Of a DNA stretch of 64,000 nt, positions 10,922 to 21,845 are shown piece after piece. The stretch is from Coenobita brevimanus (Eukaryota > Arthropoda > Malacostraca > Decapoda > Coenobitidae), in contig CM064713.1 of the NCBI GenBank assembly GCA_032717465.1, positions 12,442,872-12,506,871 of the forward strand, written 5' to 3'. Numbering within the stretch: the first letter of the stretch is position 1; the number at the start of each line of letters is the position of its first letter. The translations under genes and the position numbers were made by a program. The notes below the pieces were generated by a model. It saw only the letters and a program-made list of their open reading frames with translations. It did no database searches and had not been told where the DNA came from.

Positions 10922-11207
10922 CTGACCACAAAGTCAATAGAGTATCGAGTGGACGCCATTTTGCACTCAATACAAGGCACCCCTCGACCCCCATGCTGGC
11001 CCACTCACCCTCTCACACCCTCTACCACGCTCTCTTCCACTCCATCCACCACTCACGCCCCCACGCACCTTCTCACTCGCACCGGAAGCTGTCAAAAGAA
11101 TAACCATTTTTTGTTTGGCTAAGTTTTGTTGTGGAGCCGAAGTTATGGACCAGCGACTAAGATATAGAATTTGAGTGGCGGAAGAGGTGAATTATTAGGG
11201 GAACTGG

Positions 11208-11215
<8 letters not shown>
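10922..11215. other. Flank of the coiled-coil exon, no gene seen
   Basis: Would be intron or 5' flank of the minus-strand exon. Contains GGCGTCCACTCG-like and CACCCTC-rich sequence but no second supported exon. Confidence 0.4.
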
Positions 11216-11266
<51 letters not shown>

Positions 11267-11550
11267 GACAGAGACAGACAGACGATGTTAATGTTGGTGA
11301 AGGTTTGAGCTGTGTACAGGTGTAGTAGTGCCAGGCCGCTGCACCTTACTTCATCTCGCCTTCTGTTCTCCTGTAGCTTGTGATGCGGATATATAATAAT
11401 AAGATCTAAGGAGTTTATAGTGGCGATGGTGGTGGTGATGATTGTGGTGGTGGTGATGATGATGATGGTGATAGTAGTGATGACGGTGATGATGTTTTCG
11501 ATGATGGTGATAATGATGAAGCTGAAACTGTATAGATATTGATGATGATG
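11213..11550. repeat. (GA)n tract followed by (GAT/GGT)n triplets
   Basis: A GA run at about 11213-11254, then GAT, GGT and GTG triplets at about 11420-11553. Translations in all frames are homopolymer-like artefacts. Confidence 0.85.
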
Positions 11551-11692
11551 ATGATAGTTTTGCTTTGTTGCTGGAATATAGAGGAGGAAGAAAGAAGACG
11601 AGAGAAAAAGCGGAAGGCCAACGAGAAGACACACAGACACACAGACACACACACACACACGCACACGTTATATTCACCCACATTCCTGTTGT

Positions 11693-11717
<25 letters not shown>

Positions 11718-11724
<7 letters not shown>

Positions 11725-12044
11725 GAAAACAAAAACGTTCTTCTAAAATGATTGTTAAGATGTAGGAATGGCAGAAGAGCACAGATAAGAGATGAAAAAA
11801 GCACAGAAACAAGAGAGCATTCAGGATAGGAGGAGATTTGTAGACCTATACCCATTACTACATTGCACACTTTAGCCACAAACTTGTAGCTGGTGCAATG
11901 TAGTAATGGGTAGAGGTCTCCAACCTCCTGCCATCCTGAATGCTCTCTTGTTTCTGTGCCTTTTTCATCTTTTATCTGTGCACTTTTGCCATTCCTACTT
12001 CTTAATCATTTTAGAAGAAAATCTTTTGTTTTCTAGTCAATGAT
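11718..12044. mobile_element. Hairpin MITE with ~150-bp inverted arms
   Basis: The left arm starts ACTAGAAAAC near 11720 and the right arm ends GTTTTCTAGT near 12040. Arms match through GGAATGGCA, GCACAGAAACAAGAGAGCAT and CCCATTACTACATTGCAC, leaving a loop of about 25 bases at 11870-11894. Nearly the whole element is inverted repeat, as in foldback MITEs. No clear target-site duplication, so the superfamily is unassigned. Confidence 0.75.
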
Positions 12045-12590
12045 CTTTTTGTGAAAGTATAATTATGCACAAAGGAAGGGTTAGACTTGGACTGTTACAT
12101 GCACAGCATACTGAAAGACTAAAACGAGGCTGCCTTCCCGTGAAAAGAAGTGTTTTGGTACGTTCTTTAACCGAAAGCGGGCTGTAGCTAACCAATATTG
12201 CGCAAAATGGCGTACTTACGGCTGACCGCGATGCGGTTTTCAGGCCGCAACTCGCGAACCGTAGCTTGAATGTTCTTTCTAAACATGAAAAGAAACATGT
12301 ACACGTGACAAGCAGCGTTTTGGTATAATACGCTCGTGTACGCCTTTTTGTTCTGGAGTTACGACTGACGAAAAAAAGAAAAAAAAAATCGATATTATTG
12401 CGGTTCGATTTTGCGACTCCTACGAAGGTTAGCAAGACTTTGCGGGTAGTTTTGCACTTGGATAGCGAAGGTCTTTTAGTTCATAAACTTAGAACTGGGT
12501 TTTGCGACAGCTTTGGCGCGAATGCTGCCACACCCTACAGTACGCCAGTTTGAACCTGCGTCATTCCTACCCAGAGAATGCTACCGCACT
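12045..12590. other. Non-coding interval without recognised gene
   Basis: Unique-looking sequence with an A-rich stretch near 12372-12388. The 132-residue minus frame at 12037-12435 has no recognisable motif and I do not call it. Confidence 0.5.
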
Positions 12591-12595
12591 CCATG

Positions 12596-12690
12596 ATTAT
12601 TATTATTATTATTATTATTAGTAGTAGTAGTAGTAGTAGTAGCAGTAGTAGTAGCGGTAGTGTTGGTGGTGGTGGTAGTCAAGCATACCA
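12596..12690. repeat. (ATT)n and (TAG)n triplet tracts
   Basis: ATT triplets pass into TAG/GTA triplets and then GGT. Low complexity only. Confidence 0.85.
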
Positions 12691-12849
12691 CCACCATCAC
12701 TACTACTACTGCGTTAGCTTGTTTACATGGCACTCCCTGTACACCAATCAGACTGATGTGATGCACCAATCCACCATAAACTTCTCTAGCGTTACTTTTC
12801 TCTGCTTTATAAGTGATATATCTTATGGATTCCTTTACATTTTATAGTA

Positions 12850-13054
12850 TATACTCTACCTACTAAACATATGCTACCACATCTCTGTTTGCTGAAGGGT
12901 GTGTGTGGCCAGACCCACCACCTCCTTTTGTTGTACACTGTATGTACAAATTTGTACCACACACTGTGTATAAATGTGCTTGCTGAAGGGTGTGTGTGGC
13001 AACCCACACGTATTCTGTATATCTTCACAACAATAAATATTTCAATCAATCAAT
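12850..13054 (+). repeat. Probable retroelement 3' end with (TCAA)n tail
   Basis: Two related segments share GCTGAAGGGTGTGTGTGGC (about 12892 and 12983). The second ends AATAAATATTTCAATCAATC. A polyadenylation-type AATAAA followed by a short TCAA tandem tail is typical of some CR1-type LINE 3' ends. No coding part remains. Confidence 0.4.
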
Positions 13055-13175
13055 GTCTTACCCAGGAATACACAACCAGTTGCCACAGTTTCATCTGTTC
13101 CTCTTGCCAACACACAAGTATCAGCAATAACATTAACACGAATACACCTGAAGAACTCTAACATCTCTGCCACAC

Positions 13176-13218
<43 letters not shown>
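13176..13218. repeat. (TAA)n microsatellite
   Basis: About 13 TAA units on the plus strand. Confidence 0.9.
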
Positions 13219-13220
<2 letters not shown>

Positions 13221-13574
13221 AGAAGGCCGAATTTTCCGCAAACTGAACGAAAGACTTCCTGTTGGTCCCCATAAAGAATAAAACCACGAGATTTGTTACA
13301 CGTGCCCTGATCGACTATCATCTGTCCTTTCACACCTCACACACTCATTACTGCATACTCTTTACCTTTACCTAAAACTGACATCACTCCACCTGGAGCT
13401 GCAAGAAATTAACACTGGAATATGATGCTACGTCACAAAGAAGCATTATGGGAAGGAGCCAGAGTCAAAGTACTTAATCTCATTCTGCCACTAAGCTCCA
13501 AGCAACAGGCTGAATGGAAGAAAAAAAAAAAGTCTGAGACAAATTAAAGAAAAAAGTGACGAAACTGTTGGGTT

Positions 13575-14050
13575 CAGTAACGTATTACTTGAATAAATCT
13601 ACAGTAAATTCAGTGTAACAAAGTGTAATGTTGTTGTGCATCATTCCGTATCAAATGGGGTGAAGGAATGTCACTCACAACACGCATTACTTGAATAAAT
13701 CAACAGTAAATTCAATATAACAAAGTGTAATGTTGTACATCATTCCGTATCAAATGGAGTGAAGGAATGTCAGACTCACATTATTCTGGACTCACAGTGT
13801 TGCTTGTCATAGCCTATAACGCATTACTTGAATGAATCAACAGTAAATTCAATATAACAAAGTGTAATGTTGTGCATCATTCCGTATCAAATGGGGTGAA
13901 GGAATGTCAGACTCACATTATTCTGGACTCACCGTGTTACTTGTCATACGCATTATTTGAATATATCCGCAGTGTAATGTTGTGCATCATTCCGTATCAA
14001 ATGGAGCGAAGGAATGTCAGACTCACATTATTCACCGTGTCACTTGGCAT
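13575..14050. repeat. Four-copy tandem repeat, 110-165 bp unit
   Basis: Each unit has ACTTGAATAAATC, TTCAATATAACAAAGTGTAA, CATCATTCCGTATCAAATGG and GAAGGAATGTCAGACTCACA. Copies differ in length because the segment ATTCTGGACTCACAGTGTT and part of the AACAAAG stretch are present or absent. No coding or terminal-repeat signature. Confidence 0.85.
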
Positions 14051-14224
14051 TGCCTAAGACTTATGCTAACCGGGATGATTGATGCCACAAGTTGCAGCTG
14101 CAATAAACGGATCTGAGAGGGTCACAGCTATCAATGTGAAGGAAAACATGGCCAGAGGTAGACCAATTAAAGACTTAGGATGAGGTTCTGCATGGCAAAT
14201 GTCGGCATTGTGGGTCTGAGCATG

Positions 14225-15785
14225 TCTATCTATCTATTGCCAGACGCCTCAATCCCGTTTGGGGTGGCCACAAACAAATCGCCTCCAAGTCGCCCTGTCC
14301 CCCGTCATTTCACTGCCCTGCTCCCAACTCACACCCCCCTCTCTCATATACCCCTCCACCCCATCCCTCCATCTCATCCTCGGCCTCCCCCTCCCTCTTC
14401 CCCCCTCCACCTCACTCACATACACTCTCTTCGTCAGTCTCTCACCCTCCATCCTCTCCACATGGCCAAACCACCTAAGTGTGTTCCTCATAACGCTTCC
14501 TATCACATCCACACCACAACGCTCCTTTATATCCTCATTCGTCAGCCTGTCTCTCCATGTGACTTCACAGGCTCCTCTTAAATAACTCATTTCCACTGCT
14601 CTCACTCTTGACTTGTGTCCTTCCAACAACGTCCAAGCTTCACTTCCGTTAGAGTTGGTATCACAGTACTGTCATGTAGTAACTTTTTCACTTCCATGCT
14701 CACTTCCCTGTTTCTTATCACTGCTTTCAAAGAACCAGCAACCTTTCTTCCCTGCTGTACCCTTTCAAGCACTTCACCCTCCAAACCTCCATCCTTACTC
14801 ATCACACTACCCAAGTACTTAAACGTATTCACATTTTCCAAATCCTCACCATCCAACCTCGCTATACATTCACTGACTTCACCTCTCTCAAAGACCATCA
14901 CTTTACTCTTCCCTACATTCACCTTTAGATTCCGTTTCTTACACACTCTCCCAAACTCATCCACCAAGCCTTGCAGCTCCCCTTCGTCTTCACTCAACAA
15001 CACAGTATCATCTGCAAACAACAGTTCAGGGAGTTTCCAAATACTATCCTCTCTCACCAGGGCCACTCCAACATCCACTACCCTACCTTGTACCTCTTTT
15101 ATTACCCCATCCATGTACAGATTGAACAACCATGGAGACATGACACATCCCTGTTTCAACCCAACTTTCAAAGAGAAAAATTCACTTAGTTCACCATCCA
15201 CACGCACTGCAGCCTTCGCACCATCGTACATACTCTTCACAGCATTCAACAACTTCCCATCTACTCCATATATTCTTAACACTTTCCACAATCCTTGTCT
15301 ATCCACCGTCATATGCTTTCTCCAAATCCATGAAAGCCACATACAACTTCTTTCCCTTCTCTAGAAACTTTTCCACTAAAGATCTATGAATGAATATCTG
15401 ATCTACACAACCTCTTCCCTTCCTAAAGCCTCTCTGTTCTTCTCCAACTAATTTCTCTGTTCTTTCTCTAACTCTGTCAATAAGTATCCTACCATACACT
15501 TTTCCTATTATACTAAGAAGACAAATGCCCCTATGATTACCACACACTTCTTTTTCCCCTTTTCCTTTGTACAAAGGAATAATTATACCTGACTTCCAAT
15601 CCTCCGGGACTCTACCTTCCTCCCAGGCCAATCTGCACATCTTCCACATCCATTCTACTACTATCTCTCCCCCATGCTTCAGCATTTCACCACACACTCC
15701 ATCAATTCCTGGGGCTTTCCCCGATTTAACTTTCTTCATTGCTTCCACAACTTCTATCCTACTGATTTCTTCCTGTCTTCTCACT
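14225..15785 (-). pseudogene. RTE-like LINE, family A, copy 3
   Basis: Reading the minus strand from 15785: an N-terminal RT block with GKAPGIDGVCGEMLKHGGEI, WKSGIIIPLYKGKGEKE, GFRKGRGCVDQIF and AFMDLEKAYD (161 residues, 15299-15784). After a small deletion near 15305 comes a 246-residue part with KVGLKQGCVMSPWLFNLYMD and an intact catalytic LLFADDTVLLSED. A third frame (14249-14629) holds the RWFGHVER / GRPRMRWRDGVEGYM C-terminus. Two frameshifts prevent a single product. The 3' end at 14225 is the GATA-type tail. The endonuclease domain is missing; truncation lies just upstream of the first RT block, as in the 26.4 kb copy. Confidence 0.88.
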
Positions 15786-15993
15786 TTGAGGATGGCAATG
15801 ACTCAATATTGTGACACGAAAGAGCTGCCATCAAATGGAAAGACCTGTACATGCCAGCATGATCCATGGCCTTTAGACATAATGGTAATACAGTTGTTTA
15901 AGTGTACGAATAGCAACTGTTAACTCCTGTGTTAACCAACTAGTTAGTTGATCAGAGAAATGGTGAAAGTGTGTGTGATATGTACGTGTAAGT

Positions 15994-15994
15994 T

Positions 15995-16062
<68 letters not shown>
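15994..16062. repeat. (GT)n microsatellite
   Basis: GT dinucleotide tract on the plus strand, bounded by unique sequence. Confidence 0.9.
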
Positions 16063-16299
16063 GTAACCTTTATTATGCACACAGTAAAGGAAATGCTTTT
16101 GTTAGGCAACATAAGAAGGGACTGATGATGCTCATGCATGTGATGCTAACGAGTGCACAGTTTGCACAGTGAGAAAGAACCGTGACAAGACTGATGTAAT
16201 TTGGATGGGACTGCAACGTGTGGAAATATGCCTTGTGAGGGATGATGTGTTAATTGAGAGAATATTATGATGAAATATATCTGCGTCCAACTTGAGCAT

Positions 16300-16640
16300 A
16301 ATCTGCCCATCAATGACAGTCAGATGTGTCAAAAGAACAATCAAGTTTATGGTAAAATGGTTGATCAATAACATTCACTTGTGTCAAAAGAACAAGGAAG
16401 TTTATGGTAAAACTGTACATCAATGACAGTCAGATGTGTCAAAAGAACAATCAAGTTTATGGTAAAATGGTTGATCAATAACATTCACTTGTGTCAAAAG
16501 AACAAGGAAGTTTATGGTAAAACTGTACATCAATGACAGTCAGATGTGTCAAAAGAACAAGGAAGTTTATGGTAAAACTGTTGATCAATAACATTCACTT
16601 GTGTCAAAAGAACAAGGAAGTTATGGTGACGTTGTACAAG
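16300..16640. repeat. Tandem array built on a ~50-60-bp half unit
   Basis: Alternating half units: CATCAATGACAGTCAGATGT, then TGTCAAAAGAACAATCAAGT, then GGTTGATCAATAACATTCAC and so on, giving a ~115-bp higher-order unit present about three times. It immediately precedes the Tigger-like duplicated fragment. Confidence 0.8.
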
Positions 16641-16659
16641 TATATAATATACAGTAGGT

Positions 16660-17085
16660 ACAGCCAATCCAGTTTTGTGTGGGTAAAGGATGGCTGGACC
16701 AGTTTGTCAAACAGAATGGGTATCACTACGATCAGTAAAGCATCTGCTGCCTGTCACTACACTTCCTCTTGTGAAGAGATTGAGAGGAAAGTGGTAACCA
16801 AAAAGCCAAGGTTTTCAAAATGGATAAGACTGAGCCATTTTGGAAGTGCCTGCTTGCCTCTATAATGTATAGTCATTCCAAGAGTTTTGTGTGAGGAAAG
16901 GATGGCTGAACCAGTTTGTCAAGCAGAATGAGCTTCACTACGATCAGCTGCATGGTAAAGCATCTGCTGCCTATCACTACTATTCCTCTTGTGAAGACAT
17001 TAATAGGAAGATGGCTACAAAAAAGCCAAGGTTTTCAATATGGATAAGATTGGGCTATTTTGGAAGTGCCTGCTTTCCTCTATAA
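16660..17085 (+). pseudogene. Tandem-duplicated CENP-B/Tigger-type HTH fragment
   Basis: Two ~210-bp copies (about 16668-16865 and 16878-17085). The second reads RKGWLNQFVKQNELHYDQL, then HGKASAAYHYYSSCEDINRK, MATKKPRFS and a stop. GWLxxFxKxxxLxxxxLxGxASA resembles the second helix-turn-helix of Tigger/pogo/Jerky-type proteins. The first copy has the same residues (GWLDQFVKQNGYHYDQ) but an 8-base deletion after GATCAG shifts its frame. No DDE catalytic domain is seen, so this is a small remnant, probably of a pogo-type transposase. Confidence 0.45.
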
Positions 17086-17089
17086 CTGT

Positions 17090-17695
17090 ACTTTTCTACC
17101 ACAGGAAGAAAGGCAGGCCAGTCATTGTCGTTTGTCAAGGTGACTGACACAGTTTGCTGCATTATGCCATTATGATGCTGTGTTATGTTTTATCAGCGAA
17201 TAAAAAGGCAAATATGTCTTTAAAAAGCAGGTCAGTAAGCAAGTTTGGACAACACCCTTTATTTTGAGTGGGGGGAGGGGGAAGTGAGGGTCAGACTTGA
17301 GATATAATTACCACATCAGCTTCCATACGCCATACAGAACAGTAATGGGTTTAATGGACTGAGATACAACGGTTGGAGATACACGCGACCTCATGTTTAT
17401 AAATATGCCTTGTGTAATATTCTTTTGTATAACTTGCTAACAGATGCAGCATCATTTATGTTATTATGGCACACCTGTTTCTATGTATTTGTAATTATTA
17501 CTAATCTTTTAGATCATGAAGATTTACCCTGCATGTCATACTCTTTGTAACATTATAGGAACACAACAAACGCATCAGAGACACCCGTCATCTCTGTTTA
17601 ATTTCATGCCCTTGTTACTTTTACTGGCTTGAAGGACTATATAGGTGGTGACATTATACCATATAACTTGAGGATAAAGTATTAATCCCCGAGCT
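17090..17695. other. Non-coding interval without recognised gene
   Basis: AT-rich, no frame over 60 codons, no terminal repeats seen. Confidence 0.6.
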
Positions 17696-17696
17696 A

Positions 17697-17837
17697 GACC
17701 TCATCACATCACATAGCCCTGCTAGGGTTACAGGAGAGCGCTACCCCTTCCAGCACAGCAGCCACCGGGCGGGCCGCGAACTCGCAACCTTACGATTACG
17801 AGCCCGAAACCCTACCACTGAGCTACCGCGCTCCCCT
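17697..17837 (-). repeat. tRNA-derived SINE, type S2
   Basis: On the minus strand the A-box-like block GCGGTAGCTCAGTGGTAGGG is followed by a degenerate B box (GGTTGCGAGTTCGCGGCC) and the S2 body motif GGGGTAGCGCTCTCCTGTAA. Same family as the copies at 5.30 and 47.64 kb. Confidence 0.7.
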
Positions 17838-17997
17838 TGTTATTTGAGGGCGCCGCTGTCTATAACAATCACCTGTCAGCCTGGTATTATATTGGAATCA
17901 CACCCAACTAGCGGAGACTGGCATTATGTTCACTATCTGGTGTTTTTATGCAGTTTCTCTTCTATACACATTTATCGCATCTGCGTCAAAATTTGGT

Positions 17998-18060
17998 TTG
18001 ATTAGGTTGTTAGGTTAGGTTATATTAGTTTGTTAGGATAAATTAGGTTAGGTTGGTTTA
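17998..18060. repeat. Short AGGTTAGGTT-rich tract
   Basis: Irregular TTAGG-like repeats. The arthropod telomere unit is TTAGG, but the copies are too few and too irregular to be more than interstitial similarity. A similar patch lies near 46970-47220. Confidence 0.4.
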
Positions 18061-18537
18061 TCTTAATGCAGATGCAATAAAAGACAGAGATAAGAGCACA
18101 ACTCCCCTCCTTAATTACGTACAAAACATTTGCGACGGATGGTTATGGAAGAAAAGGTGTTTAGAACTGAATAACTTCGTAATGAGCTAATAATTTTCAG
18201 TGGCCGTCAGTTGGGTGTAATTCGGAAAGTTAACCCCAGACTAAACATAAAAGTGGTAGGCCTTTGGCTGGATTGTACTGACTTACTACAGTACTGCACA
18301 ATCCATCACCCCTGGGGGTTCGCGTAAGGAATTATCATCAATCTGAGGGTTTTGTTTAGCCAGGGATGGGCCTCTTCCTCAGTCTCCAATTCCTTACAAC
18401 CCAATTCCTTGTCAAAGAACTTCAAGCAGGAAAAGCAAGAGCAAAAAATACTGCAAAACGTATACGATAAAATGAAGAGTTATTTCTTGTCAAAAACTAA
18501 GGTAAGACAGAAAACAATTCAAATCAAAACCAACCGC

Positions 18538-19344
18538 TCAGGGATAGTGATCATAAAAGAGGTGGTCATTTTTGCCATAGGTAACGTTCAGGAATGGGTT
18601 ACCTGTTACCACCACCGGTTCTACTTGCCTTAAAGCCGCGCCTTCCTCAGTTTCCTTCTCAATAACACACCTTTCCGTGCCGGCCATCTGCTCCACAGCT
18701 TCCCAAAACTGCTTTTCTGCCTGCCTCATTCTGATCTCGTAGCACACTGTCAGGCGTTCCACATCCCGCTGCCAACGATATACGGACCAGAACACCAAAA
18801 TACAAACACCATACTGAACAAAAGACCACACAAACACCCACCCCACATACGTTACCTTAACATTCCATAGCGTGCCAAAATCACCCACTTCATTCTGGTG
18901 GGGAAGCAACACTTCAACATAAAAAAGGGAGCTTGTTGCCCACTGCAAGGCAAAATACGGAAGGATTTTCAGCAACACACCAACTACCATCACCGGCAAC
19001 AGATAAAGTACATTCCAAAAACACTTCATCACACATCCCAACATTACAATCAATATTTCAATGATAAAGTAACACCAAATTTCCATCCTGAGTCTAGGCA
19101 GGACAGGTCCACCCAGCCAATCCTGTTTGTGAAGTTCAGGCGGGGATCCAATCACTTCATCGGGATTACTGGCAAGAATATTAAACTCCAGGATAAAAAC
19201 ACAAACAACATTACACACAAACACTGACAAATAGATTAGTTCAATTACCCATTGCCAAAAGGGTTTGGGAATCCAACATTTTAGGACAGAAAACCGCTCT
19301 TCACCGCGGTCACCACCGCCTTTTTCCACGTCAGAGGAAGACAT
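18538..19344 (-). CDS. memA: four-pass membrane protein of unknown function
   Basis: Intact single-exon frame of 268 residues. It starts MSSSDVEKGGG with a favourable A at -3. Predicted membrane segments by eye: about 33-57 (VIELIYLSVFVCNVVCVFIL), 88-108, 111-143 and 163-188. The N-terminus is short and charged, loop one is ~30 residues, and an amphipathic charged tail (190-268) follows the last segment. No catalytic motif or known domain is recognised. A TATA box lies about 120 bp upstream on the same strand. The region before the ATG contains a possible GTAAGT donor, so a small 5' UTR intron is possible. A paralogue with the same topology lies on the same strand at 48.47-49.21 kb. Similarity is clearest around the last two segments: LL-P, VG, LWN/VWN and VGW/VGVVAW. 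Confidence 0.75.
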   Translation of the reverse strand: MSSSDVEKGGGDRGEERFSVLKCWIPKPFWQWVIELIYLSVFVCNVVCVFILEFNILASNPDEVIGSPPELHKQDWLGGPVLPRLRMEIWCYFIIEILIVMLGCVMKCFWNVLYLLPVMVVGVLLKILPYFALQWATSSLFYVEVLLPHQNEVGDFGTLWNVKVTYVGWVFVWSFVQYGVCILVFWSVYRWQRDVERLTVCYEIRMRQAEKQFWEAVEQMAGTERCVIEKETEEGAALRQVEPVVVTGNPFLNVTYGKNDHLFYDHYP

Positions 19345-19465
19345 TTTGATGTCTCGAAAAATCCGATAAAACTACACCTTAGCGGTTAATAACACAATGA
19401 TAAATGTATACGACTTACCACTTTTACAACGCTAAGGAGAGTGACTCGCTCACGCTGGTGCTCAC

Positions 19466-19473
19466 CTTTTATA
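19466..19473 (-). promoter_or_regulatory. TATA box of memA
   Basis: Minus-strand GGGGCTATAAAAGGTGAGCA. A possible initiator (AGTCACTC) lies about 25-30 bases downstream, near 19438-19445. The same box and flanks occur upstream of memB. Confidence 0.65.
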
Positions 19474-20416
19474 GCCCCGAGACGCCGGAAGTGGATATTA
19501 TGAATACTTCGAGCTGCCAATATTTCGTTATTTTCCTTCCATAATTACCCCAGTGCCATTCAGACCCTTTTCACTTAAAAAAAAAAAAAAAAAAAAAAAA
19601 AAGCGTAATATCTGTAAATAAGACTGAGTGTTAATATCAGATTTTAAGAAACGTCAAATAAACTTTTCGAAATTGTTTTTTCTGTCGTAGAAATTTAAAT
19701 TCAAATCTGCGTTCGTACAGCACTTTTGAATGCACCACAGTAAATGCAAAATAAACTAGCCATATTATAATATTTTAATTAACTGTTCTGATAAAAGTCT
19801 CTTCAAATACTGGGATAAAGAACTATTTACACAATGAGTTACCCAACCTCCTTGATTGACACGGAAAAATATCATGCATAGTTATGACACCTACCACAAT
19901 ACTAACCTACTGGCCTGTGACTCCATATCCTTTCCATAGCACCTCTTCGTGACTAGCACCATTGTCTATGTTAGTGCTAATCTCTTATTACAGAACACTG
20001 AAGATGGTTAGATGGCAATTTTACGCCAAGTTAAAGTAAACAGAGTTTAGTATCGTCACTATTTACTTTCCTCTAACTTCTCCTAAAGGCCTTACTTTGA
20101 TCAGCTGGATTGGTGATAATTACAGTATAAGGGAAAAACATTCAAGCACCAGATTCTGTGGCTACTAATGGTGCTTTTAATAACAAAATCAAACAATATA
20201 TGGATGCTGTGAACTCTCTTCAGCTACAATTAGGGTGAGGTGGGGGTCAACCCTACTATTAGTGGCAAAATATTACACCAAACATTCAGATAAAGATTTT
20301 ATTATGAAATGTAAATATCAAAAGAACCTTCAGGAATAGGGATATCTTTGGTATGGTTATCACTTCTTTTGAAAAAACATAAGTTGACTTAAAAGTGTAT
20401 TTTCAAAAAGGTAGCC

Positions 20417-20608
20417 ATGTGTATAGACAGCAGGGGTGAGGCCTACATCCTATTTGACAACACTTTAACGTGTTACCAAAGTAAATCTAAGTTTATATAT
20501 GAAGTAGGCAATGTAAGAATTCAGAGCAGAGACATTTATCTACTCCATGACTTTCATATTGCTTTACAAACAATACAAAAATTTAATATTCCATTATTAA
20601 ATGTTTAA
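20417..20608 (+). CDS. Small 63-residue frame kept in both duplication copies
   Basis: The frame starts at an ATG and ends LLNV-stop, with ILFDNTLTCYQ and RDIYLLHDFHIALQ inside. The paralogous frame at 50367-50558 has the same length without indels and about ten substitutions, but its ATG is AAG. The substitutions include several amino-acid changes. It may be an exon of an unknown gene or merely chance-open sequence inside a young duplication. No domain recognised. Confidence 0.25.
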   Translation: MCIDSRGEAYILFDNTLTCYQSKSKFIYEVGNVRIQSRDIYLLHDFHIALQTIQKFNIPLLNV

Positions 20609-21639
20609 CCTGGCTGAATACTGAAATGTGGTGCTAAATTCTTGTAAATGTAAAGGACATATGCTGTCCCAGTACAAAAATGTTGGCCACACGCTACAGA
20701 AATATATATGCCATAAATGAAGAAAAACAGGCCAGGTTGACACAGGACTTATATTAAAAATATATATGCTATAACACTACATAAATCAAGCTGAAGGTAC
20801 ATACTCATTAATCTAACTCATGTGTTATGCCAGCATGTTAACCTGTAGTTACAAGTCTACTTCATATTGTACTGAATTAGAGCCACATTATATTTGATCT
20901 GTCTGGCAAGCCTCTGTTTTACCTCCCCGCCAACCCAAATTTACAAACAAGGCACCTTGACAAATCTGTGAAAGACATATTACATGAGTCCATCATATAC
21001 AGATGTTTTTACTAATATTTTATAACCTGTGGGAGTGGACCGTACAGACATGAACTGGTAGTAGACGCCCTGCAAATACCTGTAAAAATATAATGACACT
21101 ACTTTTACCCGGCTATAAGCCAAACAATTCAATCTATAAGGCTCAAATGCATCCACCAATTAAAATTATATACCTGCAACACCTACAACCAAACCGTATT
21201 TCAAAATCATGCTGCACCAAACACATGTGCATAATTTTATGCTGGACTGCTACCAATAATGTTCTGTGAGTATCCAGGTACCTTCTATATTTTATAGGTA
21301 CTTATTTTGTATGATAAGCCCACTACCTACGCCATATTATTATTTCGTCACACAGGCCACGGCTTTGGATGGTCACAAATTTCTTCAAATTCCATAGAAG
21401 ACAGACTCTAGTTACGATAGAATGCCCTACCATCAGAATCTACCAGTGTTCATAGTCGATATATGCTATACCAGCAGTGCTAAATATTATACCAGACACC
21501 CCAAAAAACTGAAATACTCACCTCCCACATCCAGCTTTCCAGATGTAAACATGGCGCCACCAGGCGGCCCAGCTGTCCTGCCGCGTTTTCTTCTTTTTAA
21601 GCGGTTGCTATTCTGGGAGGTGGTAGGTGGGGGTAACCA

Positions 21640-21845
21640 TCATCCACTCACTTGATGTAGTGCTACCTACTTCTTCCTTCGCCCTCATCACTCTTTTCCT
21701 GTGCCTGCCCTCTTTTCCTATTTCTCCCATCTTTCCAGTCACATTTTATTACTTCAGGTGGCTTTACACTGAGTGACAAGTCAAATGGTTTCCTGTAAGC
21801 CAGGAAATCATTTACATTGTTGGTTGGAATTCATCTAAGTAACAA
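21640..21845 (+). repeat. SINE-like element S1, 3' truncated
   Basis: Starts CATCCACTCACTTGATGTAG, carries GGTGGCTTTACACTGAGTGA and GGTTTCCTGTAAGCCAGGAA, and lacks the GATA tail. It interrupts the end of the upstream duplication copy 1. Confidence 0.65.

Larger units (their letters stand above)
19441..21637. repeat. Upstream segmental duplication, copy 1
   Basis: From the memA promoter outward, this segment matches 49374-54620 nearly base for base over long stretches, for example 19880-20250 against 49815-50220. It contains the promoter, an A-run (19580-19602) absent from copy 2, a 63-codon open frame, and ends CCGCGTTTTCTTCTTTTTAA followed by a truncating S1 insertion at 21640. Confidence 0.85.

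Noticed and set aside
12037..12435. 132-residue minus-strand protein
   Set aside because: No motif, no plausible promoter or splice context; composition looks random.
14615..15364. 249-residue plus-strand frame
   Set aside because: Antisense shadow of the family A reverse transcriptase; the same shadow occurs at 26774-27574.
17998..18060. Telomeric repeat block
   Set aside because: TTAGG-like motifs are few and irregular; no long uniform array.
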